Shown: positions 12,843 to 25,154 of the stretch, one piece after another
How positions within the stretch are numbered: position 1 is the stretch's first letter
Layout: every line of letters begins with the position of its first letter
From: Leucocoprinus leucothites
Taxonomy: Eukaryota > Basidiomycota > Agaricomycetes > Agaricales > Agaricaceae
DNA length: 64,000 nucleotides
Assembly: GCA_013368445.1 (NCBI GenBank)
Contig: JAACJO010000011.1
Coordinates: 1,116,001 to 1,180,000, forward strand
Direction of reading: 5' to 3'
Made by a program: the position numbers and the translations under genes
Notes under the pieces: generated by a model
What the model saw: only the letters and a program-made list of their open reading frames with translations
The model's database searches: none
What the model was told of the DNA's origin: nothing

Positions 12843-15138
12843 ATGGCCACCCTTCATCATCGGCCCTTCTCCTCGTCCATCGCCTCCCTGTACTTTCACC
12901 AGCAGAATTCATCCAAGAAGAATATGGCTTCGCCCATAAGCCCCACATATTCTTCTTTCTCGGTTCCTTCACCATTTTCCTCCGCTTCCAGTAATTCCTT
13001 TCCAAACGAGAACAGCCCCATCTCCGAGTCGCACTTTGACCACCTCCCAAGCCCAGTGGAGGCAGTAAATAACAATGTTACTGTATTTCCCGCCGGACCG
13101 GTTTCAGTTCAAATGTTCGCCCCACAGGGCGACATAGCCGCGCCATACGCTTCCGATTTTGATTACGGTATGATGGCACTGGCTTCCGACCTCAAGAAAC
13201 CGCAGGTGCACACTCTTCGTTCCTTTCTCCCACCACAACTACTTAGCTTCTCCCCCACCCCATTTCTCAACAGGCCCTCCCCAGATCACACAGTGTCTCA
13301 TTTCATAAGGGCATGGAGCCTGTGTACATCCAACCACCACTCCCGCCCCATCGGCACAACCAAGCCACATCACCGTCAACAGTACGTCCCCCTTACCGAT
13401 ATAGTCCATTCTTTCCCCACCAACAACAGCATTGGCCGCAGACAACAGCTCATCACAACCTTCATGCACAGCAATCACTTGCGCCGCCACCGGCCACTGC
13501 CAACGACGTCATGTTCGATGTTGACCTCGATGACTGGAGTGCATCGCCGGAATCCGTGAACGCGCACGGCCACTCAAGGTCAGCTACTTGAGCCCTTCCC
13601 CCCTCCCAATCTGCCCAGCCTGCCTTTCTTTCCTCGCCGTTATCAAACAAAGTCTGACTCTGTTCTATATTTAGTACATCTTATCCTACGTCGCTGGGAC
13701 AGTCGACATCACGACCGAAACAAGCCGACCTTGTATTCGAGGGTGGGATGAATGTCTACCCCGCTTCCCCCGTCAACGTACATCATTCGCAAGTTGAGAA
13801 CCACACCTTTGAGATTGCAAACACTGTTGGGTCACCGCACAATGCCGACGCAGCAGCCGCCCTTTCTCAGGCACGCTCTGCCTCTCGGCAATATCATCAA
13901 CATCAGTCATCGACCCAAGCATTCTTTCCTCCGGCCCAGCTGTCTCGTTTGGCGTACAGTCAACACCAATATGTCACAGTGCACCCAGCCGAAGTATCCC
14001 CCCTTGACTCTTGCCATTCGAATTCTCCGCTGTCTGTGTATCCCGAGATGGCCGCCACTGGAATTAGTGTAGCCAGCTCCGAAGGTGGAGGAGGATTCAT
14101 GTGCGCTCCCGGCATCGGGTCAAACGAGGATCTCAAGAGCTCATTCGGGCTTGACCTCGGGATGGGCTTGTCCATGGGCTCTGCCTGGACTGGCGAACGG
14201 AGAGTCGCGGATGGAGATCTAGGCGACGATGATGCTGAGGGAGAGGAGGTCGATCTTTCAGACCCTGAGCAGCCCTTCGGCAGTCTACCGAATGGGTCTC
14301 CACTCGCAGCCGCCATCCGTGGTGAAGGCGAAGACGAAGGCCCGATTAATGACACTGATGGGTCCAAGTTTAGCGAAGAGGATTCATCAACCGACTCGGA
14401 TGACAGTGAGTTCATCCCCGGGTCAGGGCGGCGCCGACCACGCCGACCACAGGCTTCAATCTCGTCCTCCTACCCATCTTACAATCCAGAAGGGCGCAGA
14501 CTTCGCACTCGTTCAGGGACAAGGTATACCCCCTACCCTAATGAATTTCCGGAGCATATCCCAGATTACATGGATCACCAGTTTGACGGCACACTCCCAA
14601 ACGCCCGCTCGAAACGGTTCAGCGCTTCTTCCGCTTCTTCGCTTGCGGACGGTGACCCCACCCTCTCCGCTGACTACCTCAATTTCACGACCTTGTCCAC
14701 TTCTTCCACAGGTATCTCGCGTCGTCGTCCCCGCCCTTCGAACAGCCTCCCTGTTCCTGTTCCAGTCCCGAATCTAACCAAGAAGTCTCGAGGTCGCAGA
14801 GTTCCGACAGTTGGATCGTTGGAAGACCTCAGAAGCGCGTCCAGTGGTGCTGGCAGAAAACGTCAGGCAGCTGGTAAAGGAGCTCGAATGTATCTGTGCG
14901 AGGTGGAAGGCTGCGGAAAGTGCTTTGCGAGGGGAGAGCACTTGAAACGTCATGTACGGAGCATCCACACTTATGAGAAACGTTAGTATTCCCATTTGCC
15001 TGTTTGCATACGTTGTTTCTCATCGTCATCGCAGCCCACAGGTGCCAGTATCCAGGTTGTGGCAAAGAATTCAGTAGGCACGACAACCTTGGACAGCACA
15101 TGAGGGTACACAAAGATTATGTACCCCCGAAGGTGTAA
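12843..15138 (+). CDS. C2H2 zinc-finger transcription factor (Msn2/4-type fingers)
   Basis: Predicted exons are 12843-13205, 13274-13578, 13675-14981 and 15035-15138, giving 692 aa. Intron lengths are 68, 96 and 53 nt. The first acceptor (CTCAACAG at 13273) was preferred over a later AG because it follows a pyrimidine tract and keeps a Ser/Pro-rich frame. The protein is mostly Ser/Pro/His-rich, with an acidic Asp/Glu/Ser block in the third exon. Near the C terminus it has the basic block PNLTKKSRGRRVPT shared with the 826-2017 paralogue, then two C2H2 fingers (CEVEGCGKCFARGEHLKRH and CQYPGCGKEFSRHDNLGQH) joined by an EKPHR linker. The last intron splits that linker at the same place as in the paralogue, which supports common descent. 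An in-frame ATG at 12924 is an alternative start. It is inferred to be a nuclear regulator with AGGGG preference. Confidence 0.85.
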
Positions 15139-18100
15139 CACAGTCATCTTCGACCACTCCTTCCCTCTCCTACACTCTGGAACATGAATGGATCTGACGA
15201 CGCAGGATCATGTAGAATGCTTCGTTATACCTTGAACCCGTATCTTTAGGATGGAAGGTGTTGTCGTCCCCCGATCATCGCCCTTGGGAGCTACGGGACG
15301 ACGACTTTGAACCCAAAACTTTGCTCCTCTCGCTCAATTATTATCTCGTATGGACGTATTCGGTCACGAATTATGCAACGCCTTGTTTTTTTATTAACAT
15401 TTTGGCCACGGACAGTCTTGTTCCCGACTTCACACACGCCTCTGACTCATCTATCTTATTCCATCCATTCTCATCTTCGTTTGGCTGATCTATCAATGTT
15501 GTTTGTTTATCTGTCACCATGTGTTCTTTTAGTGTCTCATTACCTCGCTTCGGCATATTTCTTATGATCATCATTCCTGTTTATGCATTCTTTCCCTTCG
15601 GTTTTCGGCCCCCTTGGCTTTGTGGCGCTTCTTTTCTGTGAGTATCGCCCGTGTTTCTCCTTTGTCTTTTTTTTCAGGGACTTGAGTAGGGTACTTTTCT
15701 TAGTGTCGAAATATTGATCGCATTCCTTCTGGCCTCCTTCCCTTCCATTGGCTTTCCTTGGCAATAGATGGTTCATCCATGCAACACTTACTCGTAGCTT
15801 CTGTCCTTATATATTCTATGCATTCCTTTTACTTTACTTGGTGGCTAATAGTTCTAGTGTTCCTTTCTGAAAAGCCTCACTTCTTCCTCCAGAGTTGGGA
15901 AGGCTCCATTTTTTTGAGGATCCGATGGTATTCCATGTGGTCCTCGAGCTTCCTTTGCCTTCTTTTCGATTTTTTGATGCCTCTCTGCACTTAATCGAAG
16001 CTATATAGGAATAGAGAGTGAATTCTTGTCATTTTACAGAGACGCATGCTGTGCTTCTGGTAATTGATGAGACAAATATAGACATCATGTTTTGTATGGT
16101 GTGTTCGACCTGCATGGGCAAGGCGGATAAGAAGCTTCGGCGTACTGGTGTTTGAAGAGAATTGATTAGTAAATTGTGTGCGTTGTTTCTGTGGAAATCA
16201 GCCATCAGTTCATTTATTCCGTAGAGGGTTACGGGAACGGTGTTAATGGTGATGGTATTGTATGTGAGAGTAGTATTTTGTTGTGCATATAGTAGCGTGG
16301 TGTTCGTGGATATTAATCATGAATAGCATTTATGGCATCCCCTTTCACCCCCCTTGATTTCGTTTCATATACAGGGTAAGGGGCATCCGCTCCCCATGCA
16401 TACATCATGATTCATATAGATAGGTATTCATAACAGAAAAAGCTGTGACATTTGCACGAGGCCGACCAAGTCATTCTATGTGATATGATATATTTCATTA
16501 GCTTCGCTGGGTTCGAATTGATCCCCGGTTTCATGAAACTGATAGTTGTCAATTCAATGATATGAGATAATGAAATAAGCCTTCGTACTATTGCCAATCC
16601 TTCGGGAGGCTTGCTGTTCGATATAAGATTTTGATTGGATAACAAACTTATAAAGGGCATTGAAGTGGAGAACCCCACATTACGGCGGTTTGGCACAACG
16701 GAGAGCTTCGGGGAAGATCAGGTACTACTACATGCGCATTTGAGTGATTCCATCAGCGCAGAAAAGGGTTGGCTTGGGAATGGACAGAGTGCAGCATCTG
16801 GTCGTTTTCAAGAGCCCGGGTATGTGTACCAGTGCTCGATTTCCGAGGCCGGGTTGAATGCGAGGAGCTTTGTGGTTGGGGGCCTACGGTGACGGAATTG
16901 TGTTTGGGGGGTTTAGGTTTCGGATCGGAGGAGGGCTTCGGCCGATACTGTTGAGAGTAGTAGAGGACGGGTGTTTGTGTTTTTTTTTTTTAAAGTGATG
17001 ATATCTTCGTCACAAGTTATTCGGGCATCGCTGTTTTGTGAGAAGCTGTTGTGCTATGATCTAGGTCATTGGTGATGCATATGTGATGCTAGCAGAACGG
17101 ACTGCATGATGAGGCGTCTTCTTCTTAGAACAGCTCAGGTTGATAGAAGTGCTTCATCTGCCCAGCATCAGGCTTAAGTACGTACAAGGTGAGGAAAGAG
17201 TAGCAAGAATGGGTTCTGCACATGGCAAAAGCCGAAAGGACGACGCCCTGCGGAAGAGATTAGCCTTCGGTCCAACCTTGATAGCGGCAAGAGTGGCCTA
17301 GTAGGTTGTAACGTTGAGCAGAAATGGAATGGCCAAGAGAAACTTTTGACGTATGGGTCTACGCCGGTGACTGCCTGATGGTCGTCTCAACGGAGTCGAA
17401 CACATTGAAGGAGGAACACCCATTTAGAAAGTCACATCACTCTTGCAGTTCGGCTGCGTGAAACAGCACAATATCGAGGGATCAGAATCTATAGTGAAGG
17501 AATACTCAATTAATCCAGCGCCCAGGTTCACGTATAATGAATTCCAGCCCCACTGTGATCAATTGCACACCCTGCGAACACTAGACCTGCGACTCGGAAG
17601 TATCTTTCTAGAATCCTAGAAGATTGGAGTATGGCGTGAATTGTCACGTTCAAACCAAGCGCTGCACCGGAAGGGAAAGACTCGCCGTCCAGCTGGTTCA
17701 TATCAGCCTGTAACCATGGCCGATCGAAGCTCAAGCTTTCTCCTCGTTGAACGAGGATCTGAGCTCAATATGGAGGATCTGAGGAACAGTCACTGAAGTG
17801 GCGTGTTAGGTAGCTCTATGTCCATGAACGCCAGTTCCCTGCTAATTGAATTACAACAAGGCGGCTGTGATGGTTGATTTTGTGACAAGATGCCAGTTCA
17901 TTCTGCGAACCACGTTTCCAAATGTTGTGGTTGAAATGCTGGCACTGTTACTCGATGGTGTCTCGTCAGTGGTGCATGCCAGTTTATTGAGATGGGATCT
18001 ATTGTAAGCCAGGGTCAGCTAGATGATCGTTTTATCAGCTCTCGCTTTCAAATCCATCCGGAGGCTGTAGATCTAGGGATTGAGTGCACGGACCCAGATT

Positions 18101-19481
18101 AGTTCACTTCTTGGATTATGCCGGCTTAGCAAGAGTTTGGGTCAGGTCTGCGGCTATTCGGAGTGTGCAGAAAGCCGAAATAGACGCATGTTGCATCCTG
18201 CTCGTGGCCGAGACGAGGTTTGTTGACCAGTTACCCTTCGATCTACAACGGTTTATTCCGATCGTGGCTGATAGTGAGGCTCAGCGGACAATCAAAAGCA
18301 AGATCATAGACACAGGCTCGCGAATAGTCCGAGCTAAGGTGCGGGCGTTGGGTGAGCATCCAAGGCGCCAGGGATACACTAGGCGTCTGAGCAATCCAAA
18401 GTCGATTTTTTTTCAAGAGGCTGACAGACAGCAGTTAGCGTTATATACCAGCCTTGCCGAATATTGACATGAGAGGCGAAAGTCGAAGCCTCAGACCTGC
18501 TACACTGTTTTGGAGGACTTGACGATAGCGACAGTGAAAGCGGAGGCAGAACGGAGATCTAGATTGAATCGCGAGATCCTGTGTTGAAGGGGCTTAGGAA
18601 ATTTCAAATCTAAGAATTAAGGCGGGGGGCGTGGTTTTGTTTGTGGGGAAGTGACTTTGTAAATTTCAAGAAATGAAGTGGACAAACAATGACTAACTGC
18701 ATCCGCTTACAACCCTTGACATTTTGAACTTTGCTTGCTCACCTTCCAGAGATCTGACTACGGCCTCACAAAACCGTAGGCCATGCCATATTTTCTCCAC
18801 TAGTTTGCGGGTCCGAGAATGATTTCGACAAGTTCACAAATGACAGCGATGTACTGGCGTTTTCTCACCAGTCTACTCACTATCCGACTCTGCCAAACTT
18901 GGCCACTGTTACCTTGCCAATATTCTGTATAGGTGGTTTCCTGATAGCCGGAGTTGTGTGTAAGTTAGTGCTCGAATGACTTGACAGCTGAAGTATTATA
19001 GTTGCTCGCTTGAATCGACGACAGAAACCTGACGTGACTGCGACGCCACTCAAGTTGAGACTGACACGGTACACCTCATAATGTACAGTATCCGTCTCTG
19101 AAAGGTCTCTCAGTGTGGCGCTGAACCACACAGTGATGGAGAGAAGTAGGTATGCGTCATCGATATTCTCGGGAGTGTCCAAGTAACGTCAAAGTTGCCA
19201 TGTTGCAATCAATACACGAACTACAGGTCCCAGCTCCAGTTCTTGAGCTCCGGATTCCGTGTTCAAATATTCCGAAGCCCAACAGTCAAGGACACCAAGA
19301 TTTTGCTATTACAGTGATATGCAGGATGTGATTATGAGATCCGATAGCGACGATGAATACAAAAGCTAGTACAGCAAGCATACAAGGAAATAGCGTTTCG
19401 TAAAAAAAAAACTGATAAATATAAGGCAGAGGGGTATGGACTGACGAAGTGATTGGTACGCGAACGGACGAAGGAGGGCCC
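15139..19481. other. Intergenic, no gene recognised
   Basis: The first kilobase is T-rich and probably includes the 3' UTR of the zinc-finger gene. The remainder has short unrelated open frames. The longest readable stretch (about 18084-18467) lacks an ATG at its start and has no family I recognise; it could be a relic. No RNA gene or repeat family is evident. Confidence 0.45.
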
Positions 19482-20140
19482 TTAAGCATCGTCAGTCATT
19501 ATAGCGAAGAACTCTTGTTCGTTAATTTCTCCGTCCTGATCGAGGTCAAATTCATCAATCATGGCTTGTCTAAGGCTTAGGTCAGAAATAAGTCAGCGAC
19601 TACAGTGCAAGCGTGACGTACAGTTCTTCGTCTTCTAATCGATCTCCGAACTGTTTAGCAACCCGCCGGAGGTTCCGAAGTGTAATCTTTCCTGTGTTGT
19701 CATCATCAAATAGCTGGAATGCTCTCTTAATTTCTTCCATTGGATCGCGAGCGAGTATTTTATCGGTCACTGTGTCATAGGTTAGTTTCGGTTTACTGAG
19801 CAAATGACGCGTGGCTAGGAGTTCTCGGCCTCCGCTGCCTGGAGAATCATTGAGTAAACGTAGTGTACGTACTGATTTTCTGAAATGAGAGATAGTCCAT
19901 CATGCCTTGGAATCCATTGTCATTCTCATTCTCCCGCAGCAACTTCAAGACCTCCGCCTTTTTCAAGTCAAATCCCAATGCCCGCATCGCGACTTTGAGT
20001 TCGTGGTAGTCGATATAGCCGTTTTTGTCGGAATCAAATAGGTCGAACGCCTCCTTGATTTCTTGTTTCTGTTCTTCGCTAATTTCGGGGCGCGTCTGAG
20101 CTCTCCGCTTGGATTTTTGCATCGCTGACGAGGAATACAT
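19482..20140 (-). CDS. CDC31: Centrin / Cdc31-like EF-hand protein
   Basis: Predicted exons on the minus strand are 20140-19873, 19769-19622 and 19569-19482, with introns of 103 and 52 nt, giving 167 aa, the usual length for centrins. After a basic N terminus come four EF-hand regions. Loop 1 (D36-E47) and loop 4 (D147-E158) keep canonical calcium ligands. Loop 3 (D111-N122) ends in Asn instead of Glu. Loop 2 is degenerate. The splice junctions restore the continuous centrin motifs [12 protein letters not shown] and [19 protein letters not shown]. Centrins act at spindle pole bodies, in Sac3/Thp1 (TREX-2) mRNA export and in nucleotide excision repair. The ATG at 20140 was chosen because upstream in-frame residues do not resemble the family. 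The gene shares a 245-bp divergent promoter with the RdRP gene. Confidence 0.92.
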
Positions 20141-20385
20141 CGTAGACGCGGTGGTACAAGCGTAGTTGCGGGAAATTGGCATTGTGACGCACGTCACGCC
20201 TCGCGTCGCACGTGATAAAGTGACGGCATACAGCATTTAGTCCAGTTCTATTAATGTCTTTCAACATCAACTTCTGTTCAGTTCTTAGTCTGTTCCTTAC
20301 CAGCACGCTGTCCCTTATCGTGCTGTGATCTTTCGTTTTATAAACTGCCTCTTAATAACCCCCATTTACCTATATCCCCACATTT
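20141..20385. promoter_or_regulatory. Bidirectional promoter between centrin and RdRP
   Basis: 245 bp separate the two divergent ATGs. Visible elements are a TGACG-type palindrome GTGACGCACGTCAC (20184-20197), an E-box CACGTG (20209-20214), a perfect 7-bp inverted repeat CAGCACG...CGTGCTG with an 11-bp spacer (20301-20325), and TATAAA (20339-20344) about 42 bp before the RdRP ATG. The sites are seen directly; the factors that would bind them are not known. Confidence 0.5.
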
Positions 20386-23300
20386 ATGTCGCCTCGTAAA
20401 TCCCGCCAAAAAGTGAATTCTCGTGAAAAGTCCCCTGATTGAAGTCCTAATTGAATAATTTCAAGCAGCCAACTAGTTCAGTGTCGAATTCTGATGGATC
20501 CGAGTATGGGGCGATGTTGGACTCGGGATGGTGGGATGAGGTCGAAAAATCGCCAGGTGTGCTTGTCTCCTCTATTTTTCGAGAAACGTCGTAACGTTGG
20601 GAGCTTAGACGTCCAACGCCATCTAAATTCACCTCAGAAAAGTCAAAGAGTGGATGAATTTGCATTTGGCTCCTCTTCCTCCTCCTCCTCCTCCTTAACC
20701 GGAAACAGTTCCTCGCCGAGGGATACATCTACCAGACAATCTTCTCAGCCTGTGCCCACTGCCGGACAAGTGGAAGCTCATCATCCAAGTGCGTTCATAG
20801 GATAGTCTACCTTATATTGACCATGGCACTTATCTACTTACGTCTGCAGCGCTGTTTCCTATCAACGGAGCAGGACTTCGTTTGGAGTCCATTCCTATTA
20901 CACCGAAGAAGCATAGGGCACAGCATGAACCTCCCTCAACGGGTGGAAGAACAGCGATAGCCAATGGCATCAGTAGAATGAGTTTTACATCGCCTTCCAG
21001 TGCGTCGGCGCTTTCTCTTAATGGAACCTATATTGAGTGCCTTTGGCTCTAGAACCGGGCAAAGGGACAGCGCCTCCCCGACAACAACCAACCTCGACTA
21101 CCCAAAAGCAGGTAAGTTCTCTCTTTGTGGCTCAATAATCGTCCCACCTATGTTCACAGCCGAGGAAGACGGTTCTGCTCACGGTCTCAGATGATGAAGA
21201 GGATGAAGGTCCGATTTTTCATCTACCCCACTGGTTTTCCTTTGAGCTCACAATTTTCATATTTCGCTCCAGTCAATGATAGTACGTTTTAAAGCTGTTC
21301 ACGCCTTTTCCAGGGTACTCAATCAAATATGCCAGTGTTGGCTGGAGACGACTCGCCTACATCAACACAGCCATCGCCGCTGTTCCCCGGGCCGCGGGCT
21401 ACTCTGGGTCAGGAATCTTGGACCTCCTGGGAGGAGGGACCTTCAAATCGCAAACGTCCGAGGTCAAGCGACTCATCTGACATTGAAGTCGAAGTCCGAC
21501 TGCCGGGTAAACCCAATCTGCTTGACAGTGTCTCCGTGATATCACGGAATGCCAAAGTTCGCAAAGAGAGCCCTAGGGACTCTCCCACTAAGCTAGCGCC
21601 CCTGCCAATGCCTCTTACTTTTTCCCTTGCACCTGACACCCCCTACTCAGTCGGTCTTTTTTTTGATGAAAGTCTGGGAACCAATCTCGTTCCCTTTTAT
21701 ATCGCACACTCTAAGAAAGCACAGGAGCTTATGGACAAACTCAGGCTCTCATGGGGCGTCCAATACGAGTTAGCCCGAGGTGTCACTCTCCAAGAATGGA
21801 GTTGGAACGAGGTCTACAATGCTTTGGACCAGAAGCCTATGGCATTGGCGGGATCCAATGCTGATGCAGCAGTAAAAGTGCGTGCCCTTATGAAGGATCG
21901 CGCCGTTCCCCGCGATGCGAACACACTGCTTTGGTATGTCCAGCCCTCTAGTTCTGGATCTCACTGACAATATTTATTAGGAAGGAGCTGGATCGTGAAC
22001 AGGCGGCAATCCTTGAGAATGTAGGTAGAGGGTTGGGCCTGATGGGGGAATGGGATGGTCAGGAGAATTGGTATGGTGGCCGTGTTCAGCAGATAGCTAG
22101 ACTCTCCAAAACAACGGACGAACATGGCTACCACATTCATCTCGAAGCTATGGAGAAACGTCGTTCCCACCGCTTTGCACGTTTCTGTGGATCGCGGAGA
22201 ATTCTACAACTGCGCATCCCCAAGAAGCTCATTCTTGATGAAGGTGTACGATTGAAGGAGTTTTTTCAACAAAAGTTCATTCTCTGCGGGCGGGTATTCA
22301 TTCCTTTTCATGCTAAGGACCATAGCCTCTACATGGTGGAGATCAACGAGGATTGGGAGCGCCGACCACAGAATGACTTTGGTGACCAGTATCGGATTTC
22401 TTTCACTGATTTCATAAATTGGCACAACCCGCCCAAATACAACTATAAACAGGCATGTTTCTTGTCGCCGTCCAATCGTCCTCTCAGCTGATTGTTCTTA
22501 TTTAGGCTTTAAGTAAATACGTGACGCGATTTGCACTTGGGCTGTCAACTACTGTCCCCGCTCTCGAATTCAAAGAAAATAACATGTTTCTTATCGACGA
22601 TATATGTACGTTGCGTGATTCTTGTTTCAGAATAGCTAACATATCCTGATTCTCAGATGGCAATGAATACGAGGGTGGCAGCCCCTCTGCCGAGGAAACT
22701 ATGACTGACGGGTGCGGCTTGATCAATCAAGCCGCTTTGGTCATGGTCAACTCCCAGTTGAACAGGCAAAGCCTGCCTGTTGCTCTCCAAGGCCGCATTG
22801 CTGGAGCGAAGGGCCTTTGGCTCCTTCACCCTACCGACGAGAGCCCTGAGCCCAAAATTTGGGTTCGCGCTTCCCAAAACAAGATCAAGCACCCACATCT
22901 TCATCGATCACACCGCATCTTTGAACTGGTAGCTCCATCCCACCCATCTAACTCTGTCTCTATATCACGGCAGAGTATCGTCAACTTGTCCTTTAATGGT
23001 GTCCCTGATGAGGTACTCCTGGCGTGTGTGGAGAAGGGCTTAACGGATGAAATTGAGCCTCTTCTGAAGTGGAACCACCCTCAGGTGAGCTTGCATTTGT
23101 GGAATGCGATCAACAAGAATGGGAGCGTAGCAAGATCGCGGCTTTCACGAGCTACCGCCGGTATTAGTCGGGCCCTGGGCTTGACTAGGCGAGTGTGGAC
23201 AGAGGATGACGATGAAGAAGAGGTCATTGATTTCGACGAGGACAAGAGTGCAGACACCGGGAGGAATGAATACAGTGGTGGTAAGTACCAGCTTTCCTGC

Positions 23301-25154
23301 CAGCATGTTTCTTTCCTGAAATTCAATCCCAAGCTCCCTTGGGATTGCATGAGTCGGCGCTTGAACTCTTGCAGGCCGGCTTTCACCCTTTAACCTTCAA
23401 ATCCCTTCGTGACAAGGTCCAGACAATCGTCGAACAAACAATCAAAACTTATGTTGAAAGCTTCCGCATTCACTTACCAGAGTCTCTCGGAGGATTTGTG
23501 GTTCCTGGTTTGCAATTTCACTCTTTGCGAGATTCTAACTTGACTGACGGTGTTTATAAGATCCCCTTGGTGTTCTAGAGGAAGGTGAGGTGTATTACCG
23601 TTCTTCCCAACCTCTAGTCGACCCTCGGACCCAGAGGGATTTTCACACCCTAACGGGTAATGTTATTGTACGTTTGAGCTTCGTTCATTGTGCACCGTCG
23701 CTTATTATTCTCTTTAGCTCGGAAGGTGAACCTCTGTTCTAGTGATAAATATGGCGCCATGCCTGATATTCTGCAGATACCCGATTCGTCTTGCCTCGGA
23801 TATGCAGAAAGTTGCCGCTGTAGACAAGCCCGAGTTATTCCCATGGCCTGACGTTATCATTATATCGACGAAGGGCCCTCGTAGCCTGGCGAGCCTGTTG
23901 AGTGGTGGCGGTGCGTCACTCAAGCTTGATTACCTTTTACGGTCTCTCACTGAGTTAAATTCTCTGTAGACATGGATGGAGGTAAGAGATGTGACGTGTA
24001 GTTTAAAATACCGAAGCTTATTTCTTTCCGACAGATGAGCTCTTCATTATTCGCGAAGCTGAGCTTGTTGAGCCGTTTCAGAACAAACCCTTTGTTGCAG
24101 GTCCACCTGATCTACTTGAGAAGAATTTCCAGAAGCATGTTGAAACTGTCAGTCAGTTTTGTGAGCGTGTCAAGTTTCTACCTCCGGCGAAAAGCCAGAG
24201 CGAACTTCAAAAAGCATTGCTACTCAGTTTAAGCGGGGATAGGAAGGGCCTATATTCAAAATTCCACGACAATGCGATCGAGAAGTATGGTTACAATTCT
24301 CGCGAGGCTATCAGGCTCGCCTACATGTATGTTTCAGATTACTGTTCACGTTTGTATACTAAGAACGTCTTTTGAGGTTCAACACCCTCCTGGATGCGAG
24401 CAAGTCTGGCTTGATCCTGGCGGAAGGTGTTTTCGAGCGGGATCAGAAAATGTATGGGGGCAAGTTCAAGGATGAAGATGATTATCCTATAGGTGACCCT
24501 GACGCATCAAAGAAAGTGACTCCCCCCACGACGAACCCCTCGAGCCACATGTACATCCTCACTCGACTACAAGAAAGGGCTCAAAAGACAGGAGCTGAGG
24601 TCAAGAAAAAGAACGCTCCGGAGTTGCCACATTCTATCGAGAAACGTGACATTCAACTCATTCGACCTTACGAGGATGCCAGCAATTTCGCTCACAGCAT
24701 ATGGGAACGAGAAAGACTGAAGTTATTCGAGGATGATATGACAAGGATTCGTGAACACGTTCGCCGAGCCTTTGAAGAGTTCAAGAAAGCTTCGATGGCC
24801 TCAATGGAATCGAAATCAAAGGAGAGCAAGTCGGGAAAGAAAAAGAACAAGAAAGGATCTTCAAGTAATGACGAGGCCAATTTTAGGAGAGTTGCGATGC
24901 TCTTCGCGGAACCCATCGAGGGAATCTCTGTCACGCCAAATGTAGAGGAGATCAAAGCGTCGTATGCCTATTCCGAATGGCATACGAGGCAATTCCCTCT
25001 TGGTGTTGCTTTCAAGCAGCTGTGTGAGATCAAGGCGAGGGCGTCGAAGGGAGGGATAGTGCCTTGTATCAGGGAGATAGATGAAATGAAGACTATCCCT
25101 GGTTCGTGTATCAGGGCTTTGGAGAAGAGCTACGCCGACTGGGGGGTCAACTAG
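20386..25154 (+). CDS. RNA-dependent RNA polymerase (RNAi/quelling type, QDE-1/Rdp1 family)
   Basis: I model 18 exons: 20386-20412, 20466-20556, 20609-20788, 20850-20999, 21053-21111, 21160-21208, 21273-21281, 21336-21933, 21981-22452, 22506-22605, 22657-23280, 23334-23507, 23561-23667, 23718-23725, 23777-23910, 23970-23981, 24035-24326 and 24377-25154. The product is 1287 aa, normal for the family. All phases close exactly. The N-terminal ~230 residues are low-complexity Ser/Pro. The RdRP domain follows, with MTDGCG at about 594-599, the QGRIAGAKGLW region, and the catalytic D928-M-D930-G-D932 that binds metal ions. It makes double-stranded RNA for silencing from aberrant transcripts. Microexons of 8, 9 and 12 nt occur, and the 12-nt exon encodes the catalytic core. 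Intron 9 (22453-22505) is GC-AG. The 9-nt exon at 21273 is the least certain, because skipping it keeps the frame. The first exons rest on splice signals alone. Confidence 0.9.

Noticed and set aside
16505..16530. GGTTCGAATT, tRNA B-box-like
   Set aside because: Not followed by CC, no A-box at the right distance and no cloverleaf can be drawn.
18084..18467. 127-codon frame with a helical look
   Set aside because: No ATG at its start, no recognised family and no neighbouring exons.
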